This document shows, in pieces, positions 17,075-26,031 of a stretch of 64,000 bases of DNA (position 1 is the stretch's first letter; every line of letters starts with the position of its first letter). This stretch comes from Ereboglobus sp. GTDB lineage: Bacteria > Verrucomicrobiota > Verrucomicrobiia > Opitutales > Opitutaceae. Location of the stretch: the NCBI GenBank assembly GCA_029974595.1, contig JARKRC010000056.1, positions 124,001 through 188,000 of the forward strand. Direction: 5' to 3'. Under the pieces are notes generated by a model. It was not told the origin of the DNA and searched no databases. It saw nothing but the letters and a program-made list of their open reading frames with translations. The position numbers and the translations under genes were made by a program.

Positions 17075-18433
17075 TTACGGGTTTTCGACTTCGGCACGAT
17101 GCTTCGCGAGCCAGGCTTCGATGGCATCGGGACCCCCGGCGGGGATATCGAGTTTGCGCGCGGTGGGGGAAGGGCGGGGATAGCCTCCGACTTCTTCCTG
17201 GCTGTCAATGATGCGGCCTTTGCGGGCTTGGTAGTCGGCGATGATGCGGGCATCCACGGGATCACGATCCTTGGGGCGGGCCCCGGCGTTTTTCAGCACG
17301 TAGGCCTCGGTTTGGGCGGCGGGGAGGGGAGTGAAGTTTTTCGGAGCGACGACGGGCGCGGTGATGCGCGTAGGGCGGGGGTCGGCGAGCCAGGTTTTGT
17401 CACTCATGGCCGCGGTGGCATCGCTCCAGAGGAGGGAGCCATCCTTGGCATAGATAATATTATCGCGTTCGTAGTAGTTGCCGATGACGCCGTTGTCGGG
17501 CGCGTTGGGCGTGCAGTAAATGAGGGGAATTTTGGCCTTGGTGTCGGGGCCCATGCGATAGACGTTGCCGATGGCGGTGAGGTCGGAGGGGAGCATGGGG
17601 TCGGGAATGGTTTTGTACTCGTGCGGGGTGCAGGCGAAATGGATGACGGCGTTGCCGGGATTGTTGATGAGGTTGTTCGCCATGTAGACGCTGGCGTTGG
17701 GCTTGATGTAGGGGTGGCGGTTGAAGTTGTGCGTGTAGAAGCATCCGACGATGGCGACGTCGCGCACGAAGTCGTGGATGAGCGTGCCTTTGGAGTGGGG
17801 GCCCTTGGGATGGGTCGAGTTGTCGATGCCCTCGGCGATTATGCAGTTGCGGAGCGTGACGCGGGCGGCGGTGCCGTTTTTCACGCGAGGGCCGGAGACG
17901 GAGAGATTTTCGTCAATCGACCATGCGGTGGAGCAGTGGTCGAAAAGGATGTCGTGCGCGTTGGGACCGGTGGCGGTGATGGAGTCGATTTCGAAATTGG
18001 ATTTCCTGAGATCGGCGCCATCTCCGGAGCGGACGCGGATGTGGCGCACGATGACGTCGGGGGCCGAGATGTTCAGCGAGCCGCGGATGATGCTGATGCC
18101 GGGGGAGGGCGCGGTTTCGCCGGCGATGGTGAGGCGTCCGTTTTTCACAGAGAAACTGTCCATGCGCCAGTCGATGACACCGCCGACTTCGAAGACGACA
18201 ATGCGGGGGCCTTCGGCTTCGAGCGCGGCCTTGAGGGAGCCTTCGCCTTCCGCAGCGAGGGTGGTGACCTTGATGACGCGTCCGCCGTAGCCGCCCTTGG
18301 TGTCGGCGCCGAAGCCCTCGAAGCGCATGGCGGAGGAGCCGGGAATGGCGGCGGCGTTTGTGTTTTTGCATGCGTCGCAGGCGTCAAGCGAGAGGCCGAG
18401 TGTGAGGGCAAGCGCGATGAGGAATGTTTTCAT
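17075..18433 (-). CDS. Secreted pectate lyase-like protein (PL1 family fold)
   Basis: 452 residues. The N-terminal hydrophobic segment (4-16) is a signal peptide; the following LDAC resembles a weak lipobox, so a lipoprotein is possible. The beta-helix has the pectate-lyase pattern: AVF-like EVGGVIDWRMDSFSV (82-96), VIVRHIRVRSGDGADL (127-142) and DHCSTAWSIDE (165-175), the last matching the family's DHCS-x-x-W-x-x-DE calcium/active-site strand. Family members cleave polygalacturonate or related uronans by beta-elimination. It sits between the DUF4838 gene and the TonB receptor. The 135-bp gap upstream holds a hairpin, and the 227-bp gap downstream holds a putative operator. Confidence 0.9.
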   Translation of the reverse strand: MKTFLIALALTLGLSLDACDACKNTNAAAIPGSSAMRFEGFGADTKGGYGGRVIKVTTLAAEGEGSLKAALEAEGPRIVVFEVGGVIDWRMDSFSVKNGRLTIAGETAPSPGISIIRGSLNISAPDVIVRHIRVRSGDGADLRKSNFEIDSITATGPNAHDILFDHCSTAWSIDENLSVSGPRVKNGTAARVTLRNCIIAEGIDNSTHPKGPHSKGTLIHDFVRDVAIVGCFYTHNFNRHPYIKPNASVYMANNLINNPGNAVIHFACTPHEYKTIPDPMLPSDLTAIGNVYRMGPDTKAKIPLIYCTPNAPDNGVIGNYYERDNIIYAKDGSLLWSDATAAMSDKTWLADPRPTRITAPVVAPKNFTPLPAAQTEAYVLKNAGARPKDRDPVDARIIADYQARKGRIIDSQEEVGGYPRPSPTARKLDIPAGGPDAIEAWLAKHRAEVENP

Positions 18434-18506
18434 ATTGTGTGGGCAGTTTTGCGGTGGAGCGGAAACCGTGCCTGAGGCATGAAGGTTATCGGGGTGGAGG
18501 GGAGAG

Positions 18507-18557
18507 CGCCACGCAGGGAAGGAGAGCCGGAACGTTGTTCCCCGCGTCTGCGTGGCG
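18507..18557. repeat. Intergenic hairpin/palindromic repeat
   Basis: The arms CGCCACGCAG (18507-18516) and CTGCGTGGCG (18548-18557) are perfect complements. An inner palindrome GGAAC-GTT-GTTCC lies at 18530-18542. No T-run follows on either side, so it looks more like a palindromic repeat or attenuator than a classical intrinsic terminator. It occupies most of the gap between the DUF4838 and pectate lyase genes. Confidence 0.75.
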
Positions 18558-18568
18558 AATCATGGTTT

Positions 18569-20620
18569 TTAGCGGAGAGGCGTGTTGTAATCGCCGCGGG
18601 CGGCTTTGATTTTTGCCTCTTCCTGGATGCGCCAGTTGTAGAGGCGTGTGGATTCGGTGCCTTGGAGGCGTTTGAGGCCGACACTGTCCTCGTGGGCATT
18701 TTCGATCCACATGAGGAGTTCCCAGTGCATATTGAGGTCGAGGCGGTGCTTGCGGCGAAAATCGTAGAGGGCTTGCGCCGTTGCCTTTTGCTCCTCAACC
18801 GTCGCGGTGGAGGCCATGCGATTGGCGGCGTGGGCGCGGTAGCTGAGACGGTTGTGTTTGTTGGCGAGGATTTGGTTTTCGATTTTTGCTTTCGCCCAAG
18901 GAGAGAGATTCTTGCGGGCGAGCGCGGTTTGAAGAATGGCGTCGGTTTTATCGAAATCGGCTTCCTCGTAGAGGAGGTCGGTGAGGTGCGTGAGTTTTGA
19001 GCGGAGGAGTTTGTAGCCTTCGGTGAGGCGTCCGATTTTGGCGATATTGGGCATCACGCGATTGTTCCAGATGCCCCGCCAGTAGGTGTAATAGTCGTTC
19101 ATGTCGGCGGCGGCTTCCCCGAAAGCGCCGCAGTATTCCCGCTGCCAATCTTCGAAGCTGCGTTCGGGACGATAGAAGGCGCGCGCCATGGTGTAGTTCG
19201 CCACGCCGGAGACCGCCCAGAAGCCGAAGCAGGTATCGTAGTCAGTGCCGACGAGATCGAGATATTCGGTGGAGGTTTTGAATTTCGCGAACATGCGTTG
19301 CTCGAAACCATGAGGGAGCCCGGTGTCCTGGTTGAGGTCGTTGGTGCGCATGAAGACGTAGTGGGCGCCGGCGGCCTTCCAGTCGGCGCAGTATTTTTCG
19401 AAGCTGAAGGTGTCGCCGAGGTTGGGGAGGAGCATGATGATGATGCCGTCATCGAGTTTTTCGCGGCGGGGCGGTTCGTTGTAACGGCTGTAGGCGTAGC
19501 AAACGACCTTGGTGTTGGGGTTGATCTTGCGGGCTTCGCGGAGGACGGCGTTGAAGAAATGGACGTAACGGTCCGTGAGGTGGCGGTCGTCAATGGGGAG
19601 GTTTTCCTCGCCGGGAAGGACGACATCGAGCGCTTTGCACTTGTCGCAATTGCAGAAATCGCGGCTGTCGTTTTCAGTGGCATTGATGACGAGGCGTGTG
19701 GGGGTGGCCGCGAAGTGGTCGGCAACGATTTGTTTGGCGAGGTCGGGGTTGCTGACGCACAATTTCACCCGGTCGGCGCGGCTTTTGTTGGAGGGGCCGC
19801 GTTTGCCGTTTTTGTCCATGGCAAAATATTCGGGATGGGTCTCGCCATATTTGGCCCACCATTTGGTGAAGGCGTGGCCGTATTTGAAATCGATGGTGGG
19901 CGAGCCCATGCGCATGCGGCGGCGCCAGACGAGCTCGTCGTTGTAGCGCTGCGCGAATTCGGCATCGGTGAATTTCATGTCGTCGGGGATATTCCCGTTT
20001 TGCAGGGCGCGGGTGCGGAGGTCTTCCTTGTAGGCGGTGCGCATGTGGCGCTGGGCGAGTTTCGGGATGTAGTTGCCGATGGTGGGCTCGAACGTGAAAC
20101 CTTTCATCGGCGTGTAGGCGATGCCCTTGTCGCCGGGCTCGATCCAGCGGATGCCGAGGCAGCCTTCGAGGAACTCATACACCGCAAAAAGGGTGCCGGC
20201 CTGCGCATTGGAATTGAGGGCGTTGTCCTTGGACGATTTGGCTCCCTTGGTCTTGGGCGCGCTGTCCTTGCCGTAGAGATAAATGCCTTTGTTGGACGTG
20301 AGAATCCAGCGGGCTTCCTCGTTTTGCAGCTCCTTCGTGTCGCCGGGCGGTTTTATCCCGACATGGATGGGATATTTACGGCTTTTGTTGTCATATTTTT
20401 TGACGACGGGGACATCAATGCCGCTGACGAGTTTGATGTGGTTTTTTAGCTCCTCGACAGCATAAACAACAATGTGGTTTTGCTGCGACGAGACGATCAC
20501 GCAGTTATCGAAATCGACTTTGACAGGCTTGGAGGATGTCTGGGCGCAGGCGGAGGAGACGGTGAGCGCGGCGGCGAGGGCTGCAAACACGGACGCGGCG
20601 AAGAGGCGGAGCTTTTTCAT
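18569..20620 (-). CDS. Secreted DUF4838 domain protein
   Basis: 683 residues from the ATG at 20620, chosen because it gives a canonical signal peptide (MKKLRLF..., cleavage after SACA near residue 26). The sequence fits the DUF4838 group: an N-terminal alpha/beta domain (VVYAVEELKNHIKLVSGIDV) of the type that precedes GH20/GH67 barrels, then a TIM-barrel-like part with NATENDSRDFCNCDKCKA, ending in a helical domain. Members occur in polysaccharide-utilisation loci and are suspected glycoside hydrolases, but I know of no established catalytic residues. The start lies 23 bases after the RidA stop, so it is probably cotranscribed with the M81/RidA pair and links the amino-acid-like and glycan-like halves of the locus. 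Confidence 0.88.
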   Translation of the reverse strand: MKKLRLFAASVFAALAAALTVSSACAQTSSKPVKVDFDNCVIVSSQQNHIVVYAVEELKNHIKLVSGIDVPVVKKYDNKSRKYPIHVGIKPPGDTKELQNEEARWILTSNKGIYLYGKDSAPKTKGAKSSKDNALNSNAQAGTLFAVYEFLEGCLGIRWIEPGDKGIAYTPMKGFTFEPTIGNYIPKLAQRHMRTAYKEDLRTRALQNGNIPDDMKFTDAEFAQRYNDELVWRRRMRMGSPTIDFKYGHAFTKWWAKYGETHPEYFAMDKNGKRGPSNKSRADRVKLCVSNPDLAKQIVADHFAATPTRLVINATENDSRDFCNCDKCKALDVVLPGEENLPIDDRHLTDRYVHFFNAVLREARKINPNTKVVCYAYSRYNEPPRREKLDDGIIIMLLPNLGDTFSFEKYCADWKAAGAHYVFMRTNDLNQDTGLPHGFEQRMFAKFKTSTEYLDLVGTDYDTCFGFWAVSGVANYTMARAFYRPERSFEDWQREYCGAFGEAAADMNDYYTYWRGIWNNRVMPNIAKIGRLTEGYKLLRSKLTHLTDLLYEEADFDKTDAILQTALARKNLSPWAKAKIENQILANKHNRLSYRAHAANRMASTATVEEQKATAQALYDFRRKHRLDLNMHWELLMWIENAHEDSVGLKRLQGTESTRLYNWRIQEEAKIKAARGDYNTPLR

Positions 20621-20643
20621 AATGCGGCGGATTTTGTCGGTTG

Positions 20644-21036
20644 TTATTGTTTCAGAGTGGCGACGCATTCGATTTCGTAGCGAAGCGCGGCGGGCAGACA
20701 GTTTGTTATGGTGGTGCGTGCGGGGTAGGGTTCGGTGAAATATTCTCGGTAGATGGCGTTGAACCTTGCGAGCTCGGCATCGTCGCGAACGTAGTTGCGC
20801 GTTTGAATGACGTGCGCGAGATCACTGCCGGCGGATTCGAGGACCTTGCGCAGGTTTTCTATCGAGCGGCGCATCTCTCCCTCGAAGGTGTCGGGAACAA
20901 TTTTGCCGCTGACATCGACCGAGGCCTGCCCGGAGACAAATACGAGTCCGCCCGCGCAAACGGCCGGGCTGAATGGCAGGTGCGAGACGGGTGTGCTGGC
21001 GTCACGCGGGTATGTGACTGTGAGTTTGGCGTTCAT
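20644..21036 (-). CDS. RidA/YjgF/YER057c/UK114 family protein
   Basis: 130 residues, the standard single-domain length. Typical features are FSPAVCAGGLVFVSGQASVD, a central IENLRKVLESAGSDLAHVI helix and the C-terminal RTTITNCLPAALRYEIECVA. R105-type arginine conservation (here in PART) suggests imine/enamine deaminase activity, the known function of RidA proteins. Its ATG overlaps the stop of the M81 peptidase gene (ATGA), indicating translational coupling. RidA proteins often accompany PLP enzymes that release reactive enamines, which fits the aminotransferase upstream. Confidence 0.93.
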   Translation of the reverse strand: MNAKLTVTYPRDASTPVSHLPFSPAVCAGGLVFVSGQASVDVSGKIVPDTFEGEMRRSIENLRKVLESAGSDLAHVIQTRNYVRDDAELARFNAIYREYFTEPYPARTTITNCLPAALRYEIECVATLKQ

Positions 21037-22574
21037 GAAAAGCGGCAGGAAAATTCCTCGTTGGAAATGGAATCAAGCGGCCACACCGGCCGGGACAGCC
21101 GCCGCCAGGGCAGGCGGGCGAGATTGCTTGTGCAGGGGCCGGGCGTGTCCACGTAATGGCTGGCGGTTGCGATGGGTTCATAGGCGCGCTTGTGCGCGAT
21201 GGCGGCTTTGACGCCGATCACGGCATAGTCGCGCGGCTCAATGCCCTGGCTGCGGAGTTGCGCGAGGTCGAATGGCGGGGTTTTTCGGCTGGTGAGAAGA
21301 ACGGTGACGCCGTTGTTCCTGCCGCAACGGATCACCGCGCACAGACCCATTTCAAAGCGGACGCCACTCATCGCGGCGAGATGGCTCTGCCTGTCCTCGA
21401 GTTCGAAACTGCCATTGCTGCGCGAGACGAGTTGCGCGTCGATTTCCACGGGGCCTTCGTCGAGGCGCGACCCGCGGCCGCCGATGCGGATGCGCGTGAC
21501 GCTTCCCGTGGAGGCCGCGGAGAGAGTGGAGACAGCGGCGGGATCGTTGATAACGACGAGCGAGCGTTCGATATTGTGACGCAACAATGCGCGCAAAACG
21601 CCGGTTCCGTCGCCTGGCGCGCCACCACCGATATTGTCTGCGGGCTCAATGAGCAGGACGGGGCCGCCCGAGGTCGCAGGACTGGCACCGACGAACGATG
21701 CGACGACGGCATCAACATCCGGATAGGTTGTGTTTCCTTTTTCACGTAGATCCCATGCGAGGCGCGCGCCGGGTTCGAGCAGACGCCGGTCATCCTCTGG
21801 CGAGCCGGTCGAGATGACGCTGAGCGAGACTCCGGTGTCCTGCGTGTCGGCAAATGAGAAACCGGCGGCGAAATTGCACGCCCAGATCGTGGAGGCGTGT
21901 TCCGCTTCCATGCGGCGCGCGAATTGTTCGAGCGAAAGCATCGGATCGGCGGCGGTTCCAGTGCCGGGAGGCGCCCAAACGACGGGCGGACGGCACCAGG
22001 TCATGTGCGGCATGACGCGTTCGCGGATCGCGCGCGCGAGGAGCGCGGTGGCGCGGCGTCCGGTTTGCATGCCGTCGGTGTGCGGATTTTCACGGTAGGC
22101 GAGGAGGCCGTTTGCATGGCGGCACATGTCCGCCGAGACGTTTGCGTGCAGGTCGAGCACGCCGAAAAGCGGAAGCCCGGCGGCGCCCGGAAGCGCGCGT
22201 ATCCGGCGCATGAATACGCCTTCGGGGTCGTCGTGCCCCGTGGTGACCATGGCTCCGTGGAGAACGAGAAAAATGCCGTCAGTCCTTCCGCTCGCGAGTT
22301 CGGGTCGCGCGATGGCGGAGAACTCGTCCCAGAATCGCTCGAAGACGGCATTGTCAACCGTGGCTCCGGGCGTGGCCCGGATGTCCACCGTGGGAACAAC
22401 CTCCATATCCAGCGCGCCGGCCTCCTGCAGGAAGCCATCGGTCACCGATGCGTCGCCGCGCATTGCGAGAATTTCATTCCCGCGCGCAATGGAAAAATCC
22501 TGCCAATGCGTGACGCCATCCACGAAACTATGGGTTTCGTGAAACAAGCCGCCGTATAGGATGCGTTGGGACAT
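21033..22574 (-). CDS. M81 family metallopeptidase (MlrC-like)
   Basis: 513 residues, the usual MlrC size. Likely zinc-site motifs are visible: GGLFHETHSF near residues 8-17, FLVLHGAMVTTGHDDPEG around 100-117, and GVLDLHANVS. The C-terminal MlrC domain contains VLLIEPADNIGGGAPGDGTG. MlrC is known for cleaving the linearised products of microcystin, but most members are of unknown substrate and sit in amino-acid catabolic clusters with RidA, amidohydrolases and PLP enzymes, as here. No signal peptide, so it is cytoplasmic. It overlaps RidA by four bases. Confidence 0.92.
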   Translation of the reverse strand: MSQRILYGGLFHETHSFVDGVTHWQDFSIARGNEILAMRGDASVTDGFLQEAGALDMEVVPTVDIRATPGATVDNAVFERFWDEFSAIARPELASGRTDGIFLVLHGAMVTTGHDDPEGVFMRRIRALPGAAGLPLFGVLDLHANVSADMCRHANGLLAYRENPHTDGMQTGRRATALLARAIRERVMPHMTWCRPPVVWAPPGTGTAADPMLSLEQFARRMEAEHASTIWACNFAAGFSFADTQDTGVSLSVISTGSPEDDRRLLEPGARLAWDLREKGNTTYPDVDAVVASFVGASPATSGGPVLLIEPADNIGGGAPGDGTGVLRALLRHNIERSLVVINDPAAVSTLSAASTGSVTRIRIGGRGSRLDEGPVEIDAQLVSRSNGSFELEDRQSHLAAMSGVRFEMGLCAVIRCGRNNGVTVLLTSRKTPPFDLAQLRSQGIEPRDYAVIGVKAAIAHKRAYEPIATASHYVDTPGPCTSNLARLPWRRLSRPVWPLDSISNEEFSCRFS

Positions 22575-22703
22575 GGGATGAAGTATGGGGATGCGGAAGG
22601 TTGCGCTTATACTTACGATGCGGACAATCTCAGTGACAAATGAACCGGCGTGATTTTTGGAAATTATTTCGGTGTTTGGCGGCGGATTGCGAAAACCTGC
22701 GTT

Positions 22704-24077
22704 TTATGCGGTGGCTTTGGCGTTGATGGCGGACCTGGCTGCGTTCCACATGCCCGCATGGCGTTTGAATGCGGTGGCGGCGCGGCGCAAAGCCTCGTCG
22801 ATGTCCGCTTCGCTGTGGGTGAGGCTGATTGACCAAAGGCCGCGTTCGATGGCGCGCACACCTTCCTCGAGGAGGCAGCGGCGCAGATGAGCCCAGCGCG
22901 GTTGATCATGCCGCAGGACATGATCGCGATAATCGCGGGCGGGGCCGTCGGCGGCGCCTGGCTTGAGCATCATTGTCTGGAACGCGATGCCGGGACCCTG
23001 GGGCAGGAGAGGGATGTCGTTTTCGCGACCGAGGTTTGCCAGGCCGTTCATCAGTTTGCACCCGAGCTTTTGGATGCTTGCCGGATGGGTGTTTCCAAGG
23101 GAGATGATTTTGTCGAGGCACCATTTGCTTGCCGCGAGGCAGAGCGGGTTGCCGTTGAGGGTGCCTGCGTGCATGACCTCGCCCGAGGTGATTTTTGTCA
23201 TCGCGGCGCGGGTGCCGACGAGCGCCGCGAAAGGCGTGCCCCCGCCGATGGCCTTGCCGAAGACAGTGATGTCGGGTTTGAAGCCGAGATAACCTTGCGC
23301 GCACGAAGCGCCGAAACGAAATCCGGTGATCGTTTCGTCGGCGATCATGAGCATGCCGTCGCGGTCGCAGAGTTCGCGGATCGTTTCGAGCAGTCCGGGG
23401 ATGGGCTCAATGCATGAGGTATTGCAGCCGATCGGTTCGAAAATGATCGCGGCGATTTTGCCGCGGAACTGATCGACACGGCGACGCAGGTGCTCGGGAT
23501 CATTCCAGCGCGCGACGATGAATTGCTCGGGGACGGCCGGAATCACGCCCTGACTCTGGTGATAGGACGGCGGGTTTTCGGAATCCGCGCCCCACAGGCG
23601 CTGGGGAGTGCTGGCGCTGACAGTGCCCTCATCGCTCCAGCCGTGATAGTGGCCTTCGAAACGAAGAATATACGGACGGCCCGTGTGCGCGCGGGCGAGA
23701 CGGAATGCGGCCATCACCACCTCGGTCGCACAATTATTGAAGCGCACGAGTTCGGCGGACGGCACCATGGCTTGCAGACGCTCGGCGACTTCGATTTCGA
23801 GCTTGCTCTGGGCGGCCCAGTGGCAGCCCAGTTTTGCCTGCGCCGCTATCGCCTCGGCCATGCCTTCGGGCGCGTGTCCATAAAGCAGCGCCCCCTGGCC
23901 CAGCTGAAAATCAAGGTAGTGGTTTCCATCGACGTCCCAGAGGCTTGGCCCGCTGCCGCGCTCAAAATAAACGGGAACGGGAAGCTCCATTTTGCGAATG
24001 CCGCTGTTGACGCCGCCCGCGATGCTTTTTTGCGCGCGTTGAAACAATTCCGAGGATTTCGTAAATGTGTAGGACAT
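22704..24077 (-). CDS. Class III PLP aminotransferase (glutamate-1-semialdehyde aminomutase-like)
   Basis: 457 residues from the ATG at 24077 (MSYTFTKSSE); an in-frame ATG 57 bases upstream would add a Lys/Pro-rich leader unlike the family. Motifs are EGHYHGWSDE (141-150), IIFEPIGCN (211-219), IADETITGFR with D247, and the PLP lysine K275 in FGKAIGGG. Although it resembles HemL, the catabolic setting (M81, RidA, D-threonine-aldolase family, amidohydrolase) argues for amino-group transfer on a catabolic substrate rather than heme synthesis. It heads the minus-strand run. The divergent gap to the amidohydrolase gene holds the best copy of the putative IclR operator. Confidence 0.9.
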   Translation of the reverse strand: MSYTFTKSSELFQRAQKSIAGGVNSGIRKMELPVPVYFERGSGPSLWDVDGNHYLDFQLGQGALLYGHAPEGMAEAIAAQAKLGCHWAAQSKLEIEVAERLQAMVPSAELVRFNNCATEVVMAAFRLARAHTGRPYILRFEGHYHGWSDEGTVSASTPQRLWGADSENPPSYHQSQGVIPAVPEQFIVARWNDPEHLRRRVDQFRGKIAAIIFEPIGCNTSCIEPIPGLLETIRELCDRDGMLMIADETITGFRFGASCAQGYLGFKPDITVFGKAIGGGTPFAALVGTRAAMTKITSGEVMHAGTLNGNPLCLAASKWCLDKIISLGNTHPASIQKLGCKLMNGLANLGRENDIPLLPQGPGIAFQTMMLKPGAADGPARDYRDHVLRHDQPRWAHLRRCLLEEGVRAIERGLWSISLTHSEADIDEALRRAATAFKRHAGMWNAARSAINAKATA

Positions 24078-24127
24078 GTTTGAAGAGACCACCCCAAAGA
24101 GGGGATGAGGATTTTTTCTGTTTATAT

Positions 24128-24167
24128 ATTTCACAATACGAAATTATAGTTTCGTCAAACAAAATAC
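24128..24167. promoter_or_regulatory. Putative IclR-type operator in a divergent promoter region
   Basis: The centre ACGAAATTATAGTTTCGT is a perfect 6-bp inverted repeat with a 6-base spacer, extended by flanking ATTT and AAAT. It lies 51 bases before the aminotransferase start and 127 bases before the amidohydrolase start, so one bound regulator could control both directions. The whole 40-bp block recurs at 17021-17060 (32/40), and its right half recurs upstream of the IclR gene. Confidence 0.7.
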
Positions 24168-24293
24168 TTGCCGACGCGGAAAAAAACTCCAGCGTCATGA
24201 CGATCCTCCCTTTCAGCCCTGTTAAAAACGCACGCATTATCTTGCACGCAACCTCCTTACCAAGACAATCCAGGCTTCCAGCCTCCACGACAC

Positions 24294-25286
24294 ATGCTCA
24301 TCGATTGCCATAATCACATAGGCGCCGACCTGTATTTCTACCTCAACGGTCATTATCCCTATGCGCAGGATCTGGTCGCGCTTACCACCGAGGGTGCGCG
24401 TCACGGTGTCACGCACTGGGTCGTGTTTCCGATGGTGGCGCATTCGTGGTTTGACATTAACGCGATGCGCGCCGGCAAGCTTCTGCCCGGCGGGCCGGAG
24501 AAAGTGCCCTATGCGTTTGAAAACGAGCGCATGCTCCGCGAGATCTACCAGCAATTTCCCGATTTGGGGCGGCGCACGATTCCATTCGCCATGCTTGATC
24601 CGATGCGCGAGCCGGAGGCGCAGGTCGCGAGGCTGCGTGAATTGCTGCGCGAATTTCCGTTTTACGGGCTGAAAATCCAAGGCACGATGACGCAGGCGTA
24701 TGTCACCGCGTTGTTGAAGGAAGGGCGGTCTTTTCTTGAATTTGCCGAGGAGAACAACCTGCCGTTTCTCATTCACTCCAGCGTTTGGAAGAGCTCGGGC
24801 AACATTGATCAGTGGTCGCAGGCGCTTGACATCATCCGCATCGCGGAGAGCGCGCCGCGCGTGCGTTTTTGTCTGGCGCATTCGTGCCGTTACGATCGCG
24901 TGTGCCTTGACCGCGTGGCGGAGTTGCCGAACACGTGGTTCGATTGCTCCGCGCACCGTATCCATTGCAAGGGCGTTGTGAACGGCATGGGGTTCGTTGC
25001 GGAGCCCGAACGCCGTTTCGCGACCGATTACAACGATCCGAAAATCGTCCTGCGCGATCTGGCCGCCGCCTATCCGACAAAGCTTATCTGGGGTTCCGAC
25101 ACGCCCTTCCAGTCCTTTGTCTGCGACGATGAAACCGAGGGGCTCATCTCACTGCGCAGCACCTATGAGGAAGAAATTGACTGCGTGCGCGCGCTTCCAG
25201 CCGACGCCCGGGCGCGCGTCGGCTGTCAAAACCTCCTCGATTTTCTCCAGCTCAAAAATGAACAAGCTATTCTCTCTCGCCGCTAA
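24294..25286 (+). CDS. Amidohydrolase family (Amidohydro_2) metal-dependent hydrolase
   Basis: 330 residues. The TIM-barrel metal-site signature begins at once with IDCHNHIG (H6, H8). Later come [20 protein letters not shown] and the late barrel Asp in IWGSDTPF. No signal peptide, so cytoplasmic. Relatives hydrolyse lactones, amides or decarboxylate acids; the substrate is unknown. It is the first gene of the plus-strand catabolic operon and overlaps the following SDR start by 29 bases. Confidence 0.9.
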   Translation: MLIDCHNHIGADLYFYLNGHYPYAQDLVALTTEGARHGVTHWVVFPMVAHSWFDINAMRAGKLLPGGPEKVPYAFENERMLREIYQQFPDLGRRTIPFAMLDPMREPEAQVARLRELLREFPFYGLKIQGTMTQAYVTALLKEGRSFLEFAEENNLPFLIHSSVWKSSGNIDQWSQALDIIRIAESAPRVRFCLAHSCRYDRVCLDRVAELPNTWFDCSAHRIHCKGVVNGMGFVAEPERRFATDYNDPKIVLRDLAAAYPTKLIWGSDTPFQSFVCDDETEGLISLRSTYEEEIDCVRALPADARARVGCQNLLDFLQLKNEQAILSRR

Positions 25287-26016
25287 TACCGCCCTTGTCA
25301 CCGGATCCTCGAAGGGCATCGGCCATGCCATCGCGCTCGGCCTTGCGGATTCCGGGGCGCAGGTGATTTTTCACGGCAATACCTCGCGTCCCGAAGACAT
25401 GCCCCCGGGCTCGGCTTTCGTGCAGGGCGATCTCTCCGGCTCCGACGCGGCGGCGGCGCTCATCGATGCCGCGTTTCGCGAAAAAGACGGCCTCGACCTT
25501 CTCGTGTGCAACGCCGGCAGTTTTTTCGACAGGGATTATTTCGACATGACGGACACCGAATGGGAACGCACGATGAATCTCAATGTGCGTTCGATCTATT
25601 TTCTCGTGCAGAGTTTCGCCCGGACACTCATCGGCAAAAAACGTTCCGGCGCCGTCGTGATCGTTTCCTCGACCAACGGGTTTCAATCCGAGGAAAGCTC
25701 CACGGCCTATGACACCTCGAAAGGCGCGCTCGTGATGATGACGCGCACGCTTGCGCAGGCGCTCGCGCCGCACGGCATCCGAGTCAATGGCCTCGCGCCC
25801 GGCCTCATCCGCACGCCGCTCACGGCTCCTTGGATCGACACGCAGCACGACAAGCGCCGTCATTACGAAAAGAAGATTCTCCTCAGACGGATCGGCACGC
25901 CGAGGGAATGCGCCGGCGCGGCGGCGTTTCTTCTTTCACCCGCGGCCACCTACATCACCGGTCAAATCATCATCGTCGATGGCGGTCTCACTGTGGGGCA
26001 GATCGGGGAAATGTGA
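25258..26016 (+). CDS. Short-chain dehydrogenase/reductase (SDR)
   Basis: 252 residues. The start at 25258 is chosen because the Rossmann core follows directly; a longer frame reads back into the amidohydrolase gene. Classical SDR motifs are TGSSKGIG at 15-22, CNAGS, and the catalytic Y151-x3-K155 in YDTSK. The C-terminal part ([28 protein letters not shown]) is typical. Such enzymes oxidise or reduce sugar acids or hydroxy acids with NAD(P); the sequence type is close to gluconate/2-keto-3-deoxygluconate dehydrogenases, but specificity is not readable. The 29-base overlap with the upstream gene suggests translational coupling. Confidence 0.92.
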   Translation: MNKLFSLAANTALVTGSSKGIGHAIALGLADSGAQVIFHGNTSRPEDMPPGSAFVQGDLSGSDAAAALIDAAFREKDGLDLLVCNAGSFFDRDYFDMTDTEWERTMNLNVRSIYFLVQSFARTLIGKKRSGAVVIVSSTNGFQSEESSTAYDTSKGALVMMTRTLAQALAPHGIRVNGLAPGLIRTPLTAPWIDTQHDKRRHYEKKILLRRIGTPRECAGAAAFLLSPAATYITGQIIIVDGGLTVGQIGEM

Positions 26017-26031
26017 TTTTCCGGCACTGTC

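Noticed and set aside
22704-24077. Annotation as hemL for heme synthesis
   Set aside because: The similarity is real, but the catabolic neighbours and apparent regulation make a housekeeping heme role unlikely, so no symbol was given.
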